The notes: generated from the letters alone by a model not told the origin. Positions 49,684 through 63,228 are shown, counted from the stretch's first letter. The stretch: DNA of 64,000 bases from Chloroflexota bacterium (GCA_016861025.1 BOKO01000027.1:1-64000); one strand, 5' to 3'. A program made the numbers and translations.

Positions 49684-50610
49684 TCATGGAGTGTAGGGGC
49701 GGCTAACCCCTGTCTCCAACTCAAATAGCTCGACGCGCCACGGTGTGGCGAACGTCGGTGCAGCGCCGGTGAGGGCATCGATCGCTGCACGCGTTGCTTG
49801 ATAGACAAGAAAAGCGGATGGCGTCGATGGCTCATGATGCGCTGCCCACTCAGTATACGGCACACTTGACCACGCCAACCAATACAATTTGCTGTCAATT
49901 TTTAGCCTTTCGCCCAGAATCGGGTCGCCCCCTGCCATGCTCAACCAGAATGGGATGTGCGTGGGAAGGGCGGGATGCGCATTCAAAAAGGCGGCGGCCG
50001 CCTCGGCGGAGTCAAGCCAGAAGATCGCATCGTTCTCCGTCAACGATTCCATGGCAAAAGAGTCGCTTTCCAGAAAACGCGTTGGCACGCCCGCAATCAC
50101 CGACCATTCCGCTTCATCCCATGCGGGCCAACCGCGTCGATCGCCGGCAAGCACAAGTGCAGTTGCACCCTGCTGCTGAACAGCCGCGCCGACAGCCGCC
50201 ACCAGACCACTTGCCCACAAACCGTCATCCAGCGGCGCGGCAAAACCACCTGTCGGCGCAACCGCAAAAGGCGCAAACCACACGACACCGCTATGTCTCA
50301 ACACGTCGCCGCTTGCTTCAGCCAGCGCCGGCGACAGCGGCCCAACAACAGCTTTGACCTGGGGATCGATGAGCAGTTTTCGGGCGGCGCGTCGGGTGCG
50401 TTCTGGGTCGGCGCTGTCGTCGAGCGCTAGCGGAACAAAGCCCACCGGGCTGATGGGTGCATCTGCAATTGCCTGTCGCATTGCCGCCAACGCCTCATAG
50501 CCGCTGCGGCGATGCAGCCCCTCAAACGGCGCAATCAGACCAATCTTGACAATCGGGCGCACGTTGCTACAGCTTGCCAGCAACAGCACCGCCAGGAGCA
50601 CCATGACCAT
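49684..50610 (-). CDS. Lipoprotein resembling branched-chain-type solute-binding protein
   Basis: Starting at ATG 50610 gives 308 residues with lipobox LASC (Cys14). After it VKIGLIAPFEGLHRRSGYEALAAMRQAI is the first strand and helix of a type I periplasmic binding protein (Peripla_BP_6-like), and VVGPLSPALAEASGDVLRHSGVVWFAP fits the ligand region. It lacks a nearby permease, so it may be a sensor or an enzyme regulator rather than a transporter part. Its start codon has a second choice at 50604. Confidence 0.72.
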   Translation of the reverse strand: MVMVLLAVLLLASCSNVRPIVKIGLIAPFEGLHRRSGYEALAAMRQAIADAPISPVGFVPLALDDSADPERTRRAARKLLIDPQVKAVVGPLSPALAEASGDVLRHSGVVWFAPFAVAPTGGFAAPLDDGLWASGLVAAVGAAVQQQGATALVLAGDRRGWPAWDEAEWSVIAGVPTRFLESDSFAMESLTENDAIFWLDSAEAAAAFLNAHPALPTHIPFWLSMAGGDPILGERLKIDSKLYWLAWSSVPYTEWAAHHEPSTPSAFLVYQATRAAIDALTGAAPTFATPWRVELFELETGVSRPYTP

Positions 50611-50641
50611 CTTACCCAATACAGCGCTCCGATAAAATACA

Positions 50642-50669
50642 GTACGGACACGATAGGTCGTGTCCGTAC
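50642..50669 (-). terminator. Terminator hairpin between mltG and the lipoprotein gene
   Basis: GTACGGACACGA (50642-50653) and its exact complement (50658-50669) form a 12-bp stem with a four-base loop. On the minus strand the stem is followed by a T-containing stretch (TGTATTTTATC), as in a terminator for mltG. Confidence 0.6.
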
Positions 50670-50692
50670 GTTGGTCGATGCGTTTTTTGTTG

Positions 50693-51988
50693 TTATTTCG
50701 GGTTGTACCCATAAATCTGCAGGTTCTGCTGCTGTTCGGCTAATGTTTGCACAAAGACATGTCGTCCATCTTCGCCGGTCGCAACAAAGAAACAGTAGCC
50801 GGTCTGCGCCGGGTTGCGCGTCGCTTCGATGGCGCTCAAGCCAGGGTTCGAGATTGGGGCTGGGGGCAGCCCAGGGTTCAGATAGGTGTTGTAGGGGCTT
50901 TGCACGAACTTATACTCTTCGATCGATTGCGGCTTCCACCACCAGTTGCCGACCGTGCCGCGCGCATATTGCACCGTCGGGTCAGCCTGAAGATAGGGGC
51001 CGCCGACGTCGGGGCATTTGTTATTCAGGCGATTGAGGTAGACGCCGGCAATGATCGGGCGTTCGTCCGCCTGCACCGCCTCGCGCTCGACGATGCTTGC
51101 CAGTGTGATCAGGTCGCGGCCGCTCAACCCGCTGGCGCCGCCGGTCAACCCTTTGGCGCCGACGCGCTGCTCGAAGTTGTCGAGGAAGGGACGAATCACC
51201 TGTTCTGGCGTAGCTGCCAACACTGGGAAACGATAGGTGTCCGGGAAAAGGAAGCCTTCCAGCGAAGCGTCGGGCGGGAGGCTTCCCAGAAAATCGTAAC
51301 GATCAAAGATCGTCAGGCTACGCGGATTACGCACCGCCGCCAGGAAGCGGTCGCTCTCGATGACATTGGCAGCGGAGAGGCGTTCGGCGATCTCCTCGGC
51401 GCGCATGCCTTCGGGGATTGTCACCAGCGCCTCCTCGAAGAGCGCACTTTGCAGCGCCTCGGCAATCTCCGGCATCGTCATGGTCTCCGCCAGCATAAAG
51501 TTGCCTGCTTCGATCTTGCGCTCCATCCCGGTGACGCGCAGATAGAGGTTGAAGAGATCGGCGTCTGTGATGAAACCTTGCGCCGCCAGTCGCGCCGCAA
51601 TAAAGCGCGCCGCCTCGCCCGGCACAACGGTGAACGGGCGCGGGCGCGGGTTATTGCCGGCGGGTATGTATAGCTCGTCCTCGCGCAGACGCAGGCTAAA
51701 CGCCAGAATCTGTTTTTCGATGCTGTCTGGGCTGAGCGAAAACTGATTGGCAGTAGGGTCGATCAGGCCGGTGGTGCTTCGCGGCGCCGCCAACAATTGT
51801 TCGTCAAGATGCGCCGAGCTGACGATCCAGCTCCCGCCGAGCACGCCAAATACGAGCAGCAATGTGCCAACTTTGAGCAGGCTCCACAGCAGCGACGCCC
51901 CGCGCAGATGCGTGCGCCAATCGTCGCGTTCTCGCTCTAGCCGTGTGCGATGTTGAAGCACTCGCTGTTGTCGTTGATCAATCGCCAT
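50693..51988 (-). CDS. mltG: Endolytic murein transglycosylase MltG
   Basis: The 431-residue protein has one N-terminal membrane helix (about 35-55) after a short basic cytoplasmic part, a LysM-like region, and the YceG domain with catalytic Glu in ASIVEREAVQADERPIIAGVYLNRL (about 299-324) and the GPYLQADPTVQYA stretch. It cleaves nascent peptidoglycan and helps end glycan strands. It lies directly after ruvX (15 bases), as in many bacteria. GAGGAA lies about 12 bases before the ATG. Confidence 0.93.
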   Translation of the reverse strand: MAIDQRQQRVLQHRTRLERERDDWRTHLRGASLLWSLLKVGTLLLVFGVLGGSWIVSSAHLDEQLLAAPRSTTGLIDPTANQFSLSPDSIEKQILAFSLRLREDELYIPAGNNPRPRPFTVVPGEAARFIAARLAAQGFITDADLFNLYLRVTGMERKIEAGNFMLAETMTMPEIAEALQSALFEEALVTIPEGMRAEEIAERLSAANVIESDRFLAAVRNPRSLTIFDRYDFLGSLPPDASLEGFLFPDTYRFPVLAATPEQVIRPFLDNFEQRVGAKGLTGGASGLSGRDLITLASIVEREAVQADERPIIAGVYLNRLNNKCPDVGGPYLQADPTVQYARGTVGNWWWKPQSIEEYKFVQSPYNTYLNPGLPPAPISNPGLSAIEATRNPAQTGYCFFVATGEDGRHVFVQTLAEQQQNLQIYGYNPK

Positions 51989-52003
51989 GTTGTTAACAAT
52001 TCC

Positions 52004-52478
52004 TCATCGCTCGATGCGCCCGTAGTCGATTGCCTCTGGCAAAGAGCGCGCGTCGAGATAACTTTGCAAAATAACGGCGGCGGCAATGGCGTCGTCAGGC
52101 GTGCGTTTCTTGCCGCCTGCCAGAAACGACTGTGCTGCATGGCTGCTGAGGCGCTCGTCCCAGAAAATCACGGTGGGCGCGGCGCCGAGCATCTCCACCA
52201 ATGCGTTCACCAGCCGCCGCGCCCATCTCCGCACGATCTGCGCCTGCTCGCCTTCGCTGCCATCCATGTTGAGCGGCAACCCACAGATGATCGCCTGCAC
52301 TTCTTCGCGGCGCACCAGTTCCGACAGTCTGGCAAAGTCTTCTTGTCGGCTGCGACGTTGAATCACTGTCAGTGGGCGGACGCCAAGTTGCAGCGGGTCG
52401 CACACAGCCACGCCGATGCGCGCCTGTCCTATGTCCAGCGCCATCAGCTTGCCCGCTGGCCCACCGCCGGAGCGTGCA

Positions 52479-52492
<14 letters not shown>
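52004..52492 (-). CDS. ruvX: Putative pre-16S rRNA nuclease / Holliday junction resolvase RuvX (YqgF)
   Basis: Starting at the ATG ending at 52492 gives 162 residues. MALDIGQARIGVAVCDP (17-33) is the RNase H-like first strand with catalytic Asp20, and GLPLNMDGSEGEQAQ and WDERLSS give the other acidic sites. Overlap with the preceding gpJ-like gene is 14 bases. The annotation as YqgF nuclease is established, while the Holliday junction role is debated. Confidence 0.9.
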
Positions 52493-54056
<1,564 letters not shown>

Positions 54057-54068
54057 AGTAATTGGATT

Positions 54069-54152
54069 CGTGTTACGTGTTTCGTGTTTCGTCGAGCACA
54101 GCACGCTTCACGAGACACGAGACACGAGACACGCAATACGCAGCACGCAACA
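54069..54152. repeat. CGTGTTT/CGAGACA heptad inverted repeat
   Basis: The left arm has CGTGTTT heptads (54069-54092) and the right arm CGAGACA, CAATACG and CAGCACG heptads (54110-54152), with a central spacer. It lies between alaS and the gpJ-like gene. Confidence 0.7.
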
Positions 54153-54156
54153 CGTT

Positions 54157-56853
<2,697 letters not shown>

Positions 56854-56973
56854 AACTGTCCCGCCCTCATGCGTTCGGTGCAAGCGTGCCTTTATCGTAT
56901 CCCGCGATTGTAGGGCAAAGGAGGAGGGGTGTCAAAAAAGTAGGGTTTTGGGGATAGAGGCAGAAAGGGAGAG

Positions 56974-58377
56974 TCATCCGGGCGACCAGGTCATATCCTT
57001 GTCGAGCGGAAAAATGGGGCGTTGGATGCGCTGGAAGGGGAGACGTTCGATTGCCTGATCGACGGCGCCGGGAGTGAGCGCCAGGAAGGCGCGCGGCGCA
57101 TGGCGTTTCAGGTCTGGCTCCAGGTAGCCGATTTTGATCACGACGATCTTGTGCGCCAACGGCTCCAGCCCAAGCCGCCGCATGTCGGCGACGAAGTGGT
57201 AGGGACGGCGACGCGCAGTGACGATGACGTGGACGCCGCCGATCTGCAGCACCGCCTCCGTGTTGTCGCCCGGCGCCAGGTGGCGCACAACCCCGCGCAC
57301 TGGCAGCGGACGGCAGGTGATCGGGTCGAGTTTGCCGCCCAGTTCAACCTCGACCTCGGCGCCGACGCCGGCTTCCAGCATCTTGTCGATCGCCGGCGCG
57401 TCGGCGATGCTGGCGACGACCGCCGACGGCGCGCCACGCCGTAGCAGGGCAGCCAATGCCACGGTCGTGTCGCCGGCGCCCCCCGCGGTGGGATTGTCGC
57501 CCGAATCGCTGATGAAGACGCATGGCTCCGGCGCCGCCAACGCCCACTCGATGCATTCGTCGATTGAGCCAGCAGGCACGCCGAACTGGAATTCGTGGCG
57601 CGCATCCCAGTAGCGCTGCGCCACCTTCTTCGCTTCACGTTCCAGCACGGCGCGGTCGGTTCCCGTGGCGATGACGGTGGCGCTGGCGCGTGGCTCGTCC
57701 GCCCAGACATAACCGACCAGCAGCGAAATGTCGAGCAGCCCTGGCGCGGCGTCGCTTTCCGCCAGCGCAGCGTAGAGACGGTCGCCGGGCGCCCACTCGG
57801 TGCTCGTCTTTTCGCCTGGCAACACGACAGGAATCGGAATCCACACGCGCTGTGGGCGCACGCCGCGGTCGAGACAGTCGAGCAACATGCGCAGCGCCTT
57901 CTCGCGCGTCTCGATCACATCGACGTGCGGCGCGGTGCGATAGGCGGTGAGCATGTCGAGCGCCGCAACCGCGCGCTGTGAAATGTTGCCGTGCAGGTCG
58001 AAGCTGGCGCTCAGCAGACAATCCGCCCCAACGACTTCGCGCACCGCCGTCACCCAGTCGCCCTCGGCGTCGTCCATGCCGCGCACATGCATGGCGCCGT
58101 GAAAATCGAGATAGACGCCATCCCACGGGCCCTGGGCGCGCAGCAGGTCGAGATACTCGTGCTTCATGGCAGCGTAGGCATCCGGCTCCACCGAACCGCC
58201 CGGAATCGAGCGCGCATAGAGCAGCGGCGCAAACTCGGCGCGCCTCGCGTAGTGGTCGAGGAACGGATAGCGGTCGAGAAACTCAGCGCCGCGGCGGATG
58301 GTGAAATCGCTCAACCGGCTGGGCAGCGGTGAGAAGGTGCAGCTTTCGATGGCGATGCCGCCAAGCGCAATACGCAT
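56974..58377 (-). CDS. M81-family metallopeptidase (MlrC-like)
   Basis: Starting at ATG 58377 (GGAG upstream) gives 467 residues. MRIALGGIAIESCTFSPLPSRLSDF (1-25) is the MlrC signature, DFHGAMHVRGMDDAEGD and SFDLHGNIS carry likely zinc ligands, and AYRTAPHVDVIETREKA is conserved. MlrC cleaves linearized microcystin intermediates, but most homologs lie in catabolic or amino-acid sets with unknown substrates. No toxin-degradation partner genes lie nearby. Confidence 0.86.
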   Translation of the reverse strand: MRIALGGIAIESCTFSPLPSRLSDFTIRRGAEFLDRYPFLDHYARRAEFAPLLYARSIPGGSVEPDAYAAMKHEYLDLLRAQGPWDGVYLDFHGAMHVRGMDDAEGDWVTAVREVVGADCLLSASFDLHGNISQRAVAALDMLTAYRTAPHVDVIETREKALRMLLDCLDRGVRPQRVWIPIPVVLPGEKTSTEWAPGDRLYAALAESDAAPGLLDISLLVGYVWADEPRASATVIATGTDRAVLEREAKKVAQRYWDARHEFQFGVPAGSIDECIEWALAAPEPCVFISDSGDNPTAGGAGDTTVALAALLRRGAPSAVVASIADAPAIDKMLEAGVGAEVEVELGGKLDPITCRPLPVRGVVRHLAPGDNTEAVLQIGGVHVIVTARRRPYHFVADMRRLGLEPLAHKIVVIKIGYLEPDLKRHAPRAFLALTPGAVDQAIERLPFQRIQRPIFPLDKDMTWSPG

Positions 58378-58489
58378 GATCAACTCCGATCGGTGAATGT
58401 GATTTGGCGCGTTTGGGAGTATTCTAGCGCAGAGGCGACGTTCGCACACAAGGGTTGCGATGGTTGATGGAGTTTAACAAATAGATTCG

Positions 58490-58645
58490 GTAATCGTAGA
58501 TGCGGTTCTCAACCGCATTTTCCTGTCTGGCGAGAACTGATGATTCACCAACAACAAGAGGAGCACAGTAATCGTAGATGCGGTTGAGAACCGCATTTTC
58601 CTGTCTGGCGAGAACTAATGATTCACCAACAACAAGAGGAGCACA
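58490..58645 (+). repeat. Tandem 78-bp duplication with inverted hairpin loop
   Basis: Two adjacent 78-base units (58490-58567 and 58568-58645) differ at a single base outside the hairpin and in the centre of a hairpin: GCGGTTCTCAACCGC in unit 1 and GCGGTTGAGAACCGC in unit 2, that is, the loop is exactly reverse-complemented. Each unit carries AAGAGGAG near its end, so the second provides the GNAT ribosome site. Confidence 0.85.
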
Positions 58646-58650
58646 GGTGT

Positions 58651-59145
58651 ATGGAAATTGAAGTTGACGCAATGCAACCAGCAGATTGGCCCCAGGTGCG
58701 CGCCATCTATCTGGAGGGCATCGCCACCGGTCAAGCCACCTTTGAGCAGGATGCGCCCGATTGGGACACATGGGATCGCAAGCATCTCTCGATCTGTCGC
58801 TCGGTTGCGCGCCACGGCGAAGAGATCATCGGCTGGGCGGCGCTGACGCCGTACTCGACGCGCGCCGTCTATGCCGGCGTCGCCGAAGTGAGCATCTACA
58901 TCGCCGCCGCGCACCGCGGCCGGGGCGTCGGTCGTCGTCTGCTGGAGGCGCTGGTGACTGTCTCCGAAGCAGCGGGCATTTGGACGCTGCAGGCGGGCAT
59001 CTTCCCCGAAAACCGCGCCAGCCTCCGCCTGCACGAGCGCTGTGGCTTTCGCATCGTCGGTCGCCGCGAACGTATCGGCAAACAGCACGGCGTCTGGCGC
59101 GATGTGCTGCTGCTCGAACGGCGCAGTGCAAAAGTCGGCCTCTGA
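58651..59145 (+). CDS. GNAT acetyltransferase, phosphinothricin-type
   Basis: Starting at ATG 58651 gives 164 residues; the 33 bases before, though open, belong to the tandem repeat. MQPADWPQVRAIYLEGIATGQATFE is close to phosphinothricin/methionine sulfone acetyltransferases, and VSIYIAAAHRGRGVGRRLLEALV (about 84-106) is the acetyl-CoA motif A. Such proteins acetylate small amines or amino acids. The GAGGAG comes from the repeat. Confidence 0.85.
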   Translation: MEIEVDAMQPADWPQVRAIYLEGIATGQATFEQDAPDWDTWDRKHLSICRSVARHGEEIIGWAALTPYSTRAVYAGVAEVSIYIAAAHRGRGVGRRLLEALVTVSEAAGIWTLQAGIFPENRASLRLHERCGFRIVGRRERIGKQHGVWRDVLLLERRSAKVGL

Positions 59146-59146
59146 A

Positions 59147-59175
59147 TTGTCCAAGCCTTGCGCCTCTGTTACACT
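59147..59175 (+). promoter_or_regulatory. Promoter before the cyclophilin gene
   Basis: TTGTCC (59147-59152) and TACACT (59170-59175) are separated by 17 bases. The cyclophilin start is about 80 bases downstream, so the cyclophilin, P-loop and enolase-superfamily genes can form a unit separate from the GNAT gene. Confidence 0.5.
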
Positions 59176-59254
59176 GATATGTTGAACGATGGGCGCGCAA
59201 AACGTGTGCGCCTGGAACAAAACACGAAACAATTGACAAAGGACAATACTTCAA

Positions 59255-59740
59255 ATGGCAGCCAAACAATGGACGACGCCCCCGGCCATGACAATCGATC
59301 CGAAAAAGACCTACACCGTCACAATGGAGACGAACCGCGGCCCCATCGTGCTCGAACTGTACCCGGAACACGCCCCCAAGACTGTCAACAACTTCGTCTT
59401 TCTGGCGAGAGAGGGTTTCTACGACGGCGTGAGCTTTCACCGCGTCATCGCCGACTTTGTGATCCAGGGCGGCGACCCGACCGGAACCGGGCGCGGCGGA
59501 CCCGGCTATAAATTCGAGGACGAGGTCAAGAACAACCCGCTGCGCCATGAAACCGGCGTCATCTCGATGGCGAACGCTGGTCCCAACACCAACGGCAGCC
59601 AGTTCTTCATCACCCATTCGCCGCAGCCCCATCTCGACGGCAAGCACACCGTCTTTGGCCGGGTCACCAGCAGCATGGATGTCGTCAACGCCATCCGTCA
59701 GGGCGACAAGATGCTCAAGGTTGTCGTTACAGAAGCATAG
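59255..59740 (+). CDS. Cyclophilin-type peptidyl-prolyl isomerase
   Basis: The 161-residue protein has the cyclophilin core: APKTVNNFVFLAREGFYDGVSFHRVIADFVIQGGDP (about 43-78) with catalytic Arg in FHRV, MANAGPNTNGSQFFI (about 107-121) and HLDGKHTVFG (about 127-136). There is no signal peptide, so it acts in the cytoplasm. The P-loop gene begins 11 bases after. Confidence 0.94.
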   Translation: MAAKQWTTPPAMTIDPKKTYTVTMETNRGPIVLELYPEHAPKTVNNFVFLAREGFYDGVSFHRVIADFVIQGGDPTGTGRGGPGYKFEDEVKNNPLRHETGVISMANAGPNTNGSQFFITHSPQPHLDGKHTVFGRVTSSMDVVNAIRQGDKMLKVVVTEA

Positions 59741-59751
59741 GAGTTTCAGCC

Positions 59752-60576
59752 ATGGGCGAGCCGGGATTTGTTGTTCTCCAGCCGGATGTTGGATATGGCG
59801 AGCCGCCCTCGCCGGCATGGCAGCCGATCCGCGCTCGCCCGTTGCTGGTGCTGGTCGGCGTGACCGGCGTGGGCAAGAGCACGACGCTCACCGCGCTGCG
59901 TCGCGCCGGTCTGGCGTTCCACCTGCTGCCCGACCGCCGTGAGCTGACCGACCGTCTGATCATCCCCGCCATGCAGGCGCTGGCAGGCGAGACAAGCGGT
60001 CCCGTGGCGGATCGGGCGCAACGCTTCGCCTACACGCGCGCCTATCGCCAGCATCACCCCGGCGGCATGGGCGAGGCGTTGAGCATGTTGTGGATCGATG
60101 TGGAGCAAACTCCCGGATTGCTGCTCTTCGACGGGCTGCGCGGCGAAAACGAAGTGACGTTTGCGGCGCAGGCGCTGCCACAGGCGCGCTTTGTGATGCT
60201 CGACGCGCCCGACGTAGTGCGCGTGATCCGCCTGATGGGACGGCAAGACCCCTTCGACGTGATTGCGGCGCGTTCGGCGCACCCTGCCCACGAGATGCAG
60301 CGATTCACCAATCTCGATGTCGAAGGCGCCGAAGCGCTCTTCACGCCGCAGGAGCAGCACATCCTGGTCGATCTGGTCAGCAGCGGCGAAGTGACCGCCG
60401 ACGACCTGCGCAAGGCGCTCGCCATCGTCGTCGAAGAACGGCGCAACTACGATCCCGCCGCCACACGCGCTGCCCTGGAAAACACCGCGCCGGAGCGCAC
60501 GCTGGTCGTCGACACGGTGGCCGACGCGCCGCACACCGTCGCCCTGAAAATTCTGGAACTGCTGCGGGCCAGGTAG
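59752..60576 (+). CDS. P-loop NTPase of unknown family
   Basis: The 274-residue protein has a Walker A (GVTGVGKS at 36-43) after a strand LLVLV, and LLLFDGLRGENEVTFAAQ (about 119-136) may be the Walker B region. The remainder is helical. It does not match kinases I know; an adenylate-kinase-like or gluconate-kinase-like nucleotide-binding fold is conceivable. It is one base short of touching the enolase-superfamily gene, so these are coupled. The preceding cyclophilin gene is probably in the same operon. Confidence 0.65.
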   Translation: MGEPGFVVLQPDVGYGEPPSPAWQPIRARPLLVLVGVTGVGKSTTLTALRRAGLAFHLLPDRRELTDRLIIPAMQALAGETSGPVADRAQRFAYTRAYRQHHPGGMGEALSMLWIDVEQTPGLLLFDGLRGENEVTFAAQALPQARFVMLDAPDVVRVIRLMGRQDPFDVIAARSAHPAHEMQRFTNLDVEGAEALFTPQEQHILVDLVSSGEVTADDLRKALAIVVEERRNYDPAATRAALENTAPERTLVVDTVADAPHTVALKILELLRAR

Positions 60577-60577
60577 G

Positions 60578-61669
60578 ATGTCCACGCCCACGATTGCCGC
60601 CATCGAAACCACCGTCTTTCGGCTGCCGATGTATGGCGAGCTGCGCTGGGGCAGCCAGAGCGCACTGGCGGAAGCGCGTCACGTCCTGGTGCGCGTGGCG
60701 TTGAGCGACGGCAGCGAAGGCGTCGCCGAAGCGCCGCCGCGCCCGACCATCTACGGCGAAACCGCCGCCACCATCGTCGCCATCATCCGCGACGAGCTGG
60801 CGCCGCGGATGGTCGGTCAACCCGCCGACAAAGCCTGGACGCGCATGACGCCGATCCCCAACAACCATACTGCCAAAGGCGCCATCGACATGGCTGTGCA
60901 TGATGCCCTGGCGCAGCGCGCCGGGCGCACGCTGGCAGAACAGATCGGCGCCACGCGTGATCGGGTGCGCGCGAGCTACATTCTTGGCATTGGCGAGCGT
61001 GACGAAGTATTGGCGGAAGCGGAACGGGTCGTGGCGCAGGGCGTGCGCGTGCTCAAGGTCAAGGTCGGGCGCGACTGGGACGATGACATTGCGCGCATCC
61101 GCGACCTACAGGCGATGTTTGGCGATCGCGTCGATCTCTACGCCGACGCCAACGAGACGATGGTCGCCGCCGACGCCGCCCAACGGCTCGCTGTGCTGCG
61201 TGAGCTGGGGCTGCACTACTGCGAGGAGCCGCTGCCAGTCGAACAGGTGCGCGCCCGCGCCGTGTTGCGGGCGCAGAAGGTGCTGCCGATCATCGCCGAC
61301 GACAGCGCCTTCACCGTGCGCGATCTGTGGCGTGAGCTGGAACTGGACACCTTCGACATTCTCAACATCAAAACCCCGCGCACTGGTTACACCGCGTCGC
61401 TGGCGATGGTCGAGATGGCGCAGCACTCAGGCAAGGGCGTCATGGTCGGCTCGCAGGCGGGCAGCACGATCGGTGTGGCGCGCGCCGCCATCTTTGCTGC
61501 GCGGGCGGAGGTCGAGCATCCGTCCGAGCTATCCTTCTTTCTGAAGTTGCGCGAAGAGATCACGGATCGACCACTCACGATCGTCGACGGCTGGCTCTCG
61601 ATCGAGGAGGCGTTGAGCGTGCGCGTCGATCCGGTTCGGCTGAACGCCATGACGTTGAGCGATTCATAG
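60578..61669 (+). CDS. Enolase-superfamily enzyme (MR/MLE type)
   Basis: The 363-residue protein has the catalytic set of the muconate-lactonizing subgroup: KVKVG with Lys160 and Lys162, DLYADANE with Asp190, CEEPLP with Glu216, ADDSAF with Asp241 and NIKTPRTG with Lys265. Typical functions are dipeptide epimerase, o-succinylbenzoate synthase or cycloisomerase. No menaquinone gene lies nearby, so dipeptide epimerization is plausible but not shown. It starts one base after the P-loop gene stop. Confidence 0.86.
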   Translation: MSTPTIAAIETTVFRLPMYGELRWGSQSALAEARHVLVRVALSDGSEGVAEAPPRPTIYGETAATIVAIIRDELAPRMVGQPADKAWTRMTPIPNNHTAKGAIDMAVHDALAQRAGRTLAEQIGATRDRVRASYILGIGERDEVLAEAERVVAQGVRVLKVKVGRDWDDDIARIRDLQAMFGDRVDLYADANETMVAADAAQRLAVLRELGLHYCEEPLPVEQVRARAVLRAQKVLPIIADDSAFTVRDLWRELELDTFDILNIKTPRTGYTASLAMVEMAQHSGKGVMVGSQAGSTIGVARAAIFAARAEVEHPSELSFFLKLREEITDRPLTIVDGWLSIEEALSVRVDPVRLNAMTLSDS

Positions 61670-61731
61670 ACCGCGGCCTATCTTCAATTGACTGAACAAT
61701 TACGTTTATCGCATCAAAAGGAAACACCATT

Positions 61732-63117
61732 ATGACCAAAATCAGCTTTCTCGGCGCCGGCAGCACCGTCTTTGCCAAAAACCTGATGGGCGACATCCTC
61801 AGCTATCCTGAGCTGCAGGACGCCACGATCAGCCTCTTCGACATCGATCCGGATCGCCTGCGCACTTCCGAAATCGTGGCGCACAAGATCGCCGAGTTCT
61901 TTGGCATCTCGCCCAAGATCGAGGCAACGCTCGACCGCCGGCAGTCGCTGAAAGACGCCGACTTTGCGATCAGCATGTTCCAGATCGGCGGCTACAAACC
62001 AGGCACGGTGATCGACTTCGAGATTCCCAAGAAATATGGTCTGCGCCAGACCATCGCCGACACGCTAGGCATCGGCGGCATCATGCGCGGGCTGCGCACG
62101 ATCCCAGTCTTTCTCGACATCGCGCGCGACATGGAGGAACTCTGCCCGGACGTGACTTTCCTGCAATATGTCAACCCGATGGCGATGAACTGCTGGGCGT
62201 TGAGCCGCGCCACCGGCATCAAGACGGTCGGTCTCTGCCACAGCGTGCAGGGCACGGCGGAGCAGCTCGCCGAGGACATCGGCGTGCCGATCGAGGAGAT
62301 CAACTACACTTGCGCCGGCATCAACCACATGGCGTTCTATCTCCGCTTTGAGCGCAACGGCGAGAATCTCTATCCGTTGATCCGCAAGGTCTACGACGAG
62401 GGACGTGTGCCAGACTGGAACCGCGTGCGCTATGAGGTCTTCAACCGCACCGGCTACTTTGTAACCGAGTCGAGTGAACACTTCAGCGAATATGTGCCGT
62501 GGTTTATCAAGCGCGACCGCCCCGACCTGATCGAGAAGTTCAACATCCCGCTCGACGAGTACATCCGCCGCTGCGAGGTGCAGATCACGGGCTGGGAATT
62601 TCTACGCCGCAAGCTCGAAAACCCGGACGCCGACCTCAAAGCCGAGTTTGTTGCCGCGATGCGCAAAGCAGGCGTACCTGCAGAACATATGCCCTGGGTG
62701 GTCGAAGAGTATGAGCGCGCCAACGAAGTGCGGCGCAGCCACGAATACGGTTCGTTGATCGTGCACAGCATCGTCACGGGGCAGCCGCGCGTGGTCTATG
62801 GCAATATGGCGAACAACGGGCTGATCGACAACCTGCCGCAGGGCTGCTGCGTCGAAGTGCCGGTGCTGGTCGACAAGAACGGCTTGCAGCCGACCAAGAT
62901 CGGTGCGCTGCCGCCGCACCTGGCTGCGATGATGCGCACCAACGTCAACGTGCAGGAGATGGTCGTCGAGGCGGCGCTCACCCGCAAGCGCGAATACATC
63001 TACTACGCTGCCATGCTCGACCCGCACACTGCCGCCGAACTCGATCTCGACCAGATCTGGCGTCTCGTCGATGATCTGATTGAAGCGCACGGCGACTGGC
63101 TGCCGAAGTACCATTGA
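61732..63117 (+). CDS. Family GH4 glycosidase (alpha-glucosidase/galactosidase type)
   Basis: The 461-residue protein has the NAD-binding start ISFLGAGSTVFAKNLMGDIL (4-23), NPMAMNCWALSRAT and the metal-site residues Cys169 in GLCHSVQ and His199 in INHMAF, the hallmarks of GH4 enzymes that use NAD and Mn2+ in an elimination mechanism. LplD/MelA-like alpha-galactosidase or alpha-glucuronidase activity is possible. AAAAGGAAAC precedes the ATG. It ends before a perfect palindrome. Confidence 0.92.
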   Translation: MTKISFLGAGSTVFAKNLMGDILSYPELQDATISLFDIDPDRLRTSEIVAHKIAEFFGISPKIEATLDRRQSLKDADFAISMFQIGGYKPGTVIDFEIPKKYGLRQTIADTLGIGGIMRGLRTIPVFLDIARDMEELCPDVTFLQYVNPMAMNCWALSRATGIKTVGLCHSVQGTAEQLAEDIGVPIEEINYTCAGINHMAFYLRFERNGENLYPLIRKVYDEGRVPDWNRVRYEVFNRTGYFVTESSEHFSEYVPWFIKRDRPDLIEKFNIPLDEYIRRCEVQITGWEFLRRKLENPDADLKAEFVAAMRKAGVPAEHMPWVVEEYERANEVRRSHEYGSLIVHSIVTGQPRVVYGNMANNGLIDNLPQGCCVEVPVLVDKNGLQPTKIGALPPHLAAMMRTNVNVQEMVVEAALTRKREYIYYAAMLDPHTAAELDLDQIWRLVDDLIEAHGDWLPKYH

Positions 63118-63144
63118 TCAGCACGCTGTGTCGGGAAATTGAAT

Positions 63145-63174
63145 TGTAGGGGCGCGAAATTTCGCGTCCCTACA
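63145..63174. terminator. Palindromic terminator between GH4 and Maf genes
   Basis: TGTAGGGGCGCGAAA at 63145-63159 pairs with TTCGCGTCCCTACA at 63161-63174, with one mismatch. It separates two convergent genes and could terminate both. Confidence 0.55.
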
Positions 63175-63228
63175 GCGCCTGTCATACCCAGGACAACGCT
63201 CTGTTGTGAAGGTTCCGCCTGGAGATTG

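Noticed and set aside
58424..58771. Minus-strand frame with a duplicated peptide
   Set aside because: The duplication comes from the tandem DNA repeat; there is no sign it is translated.
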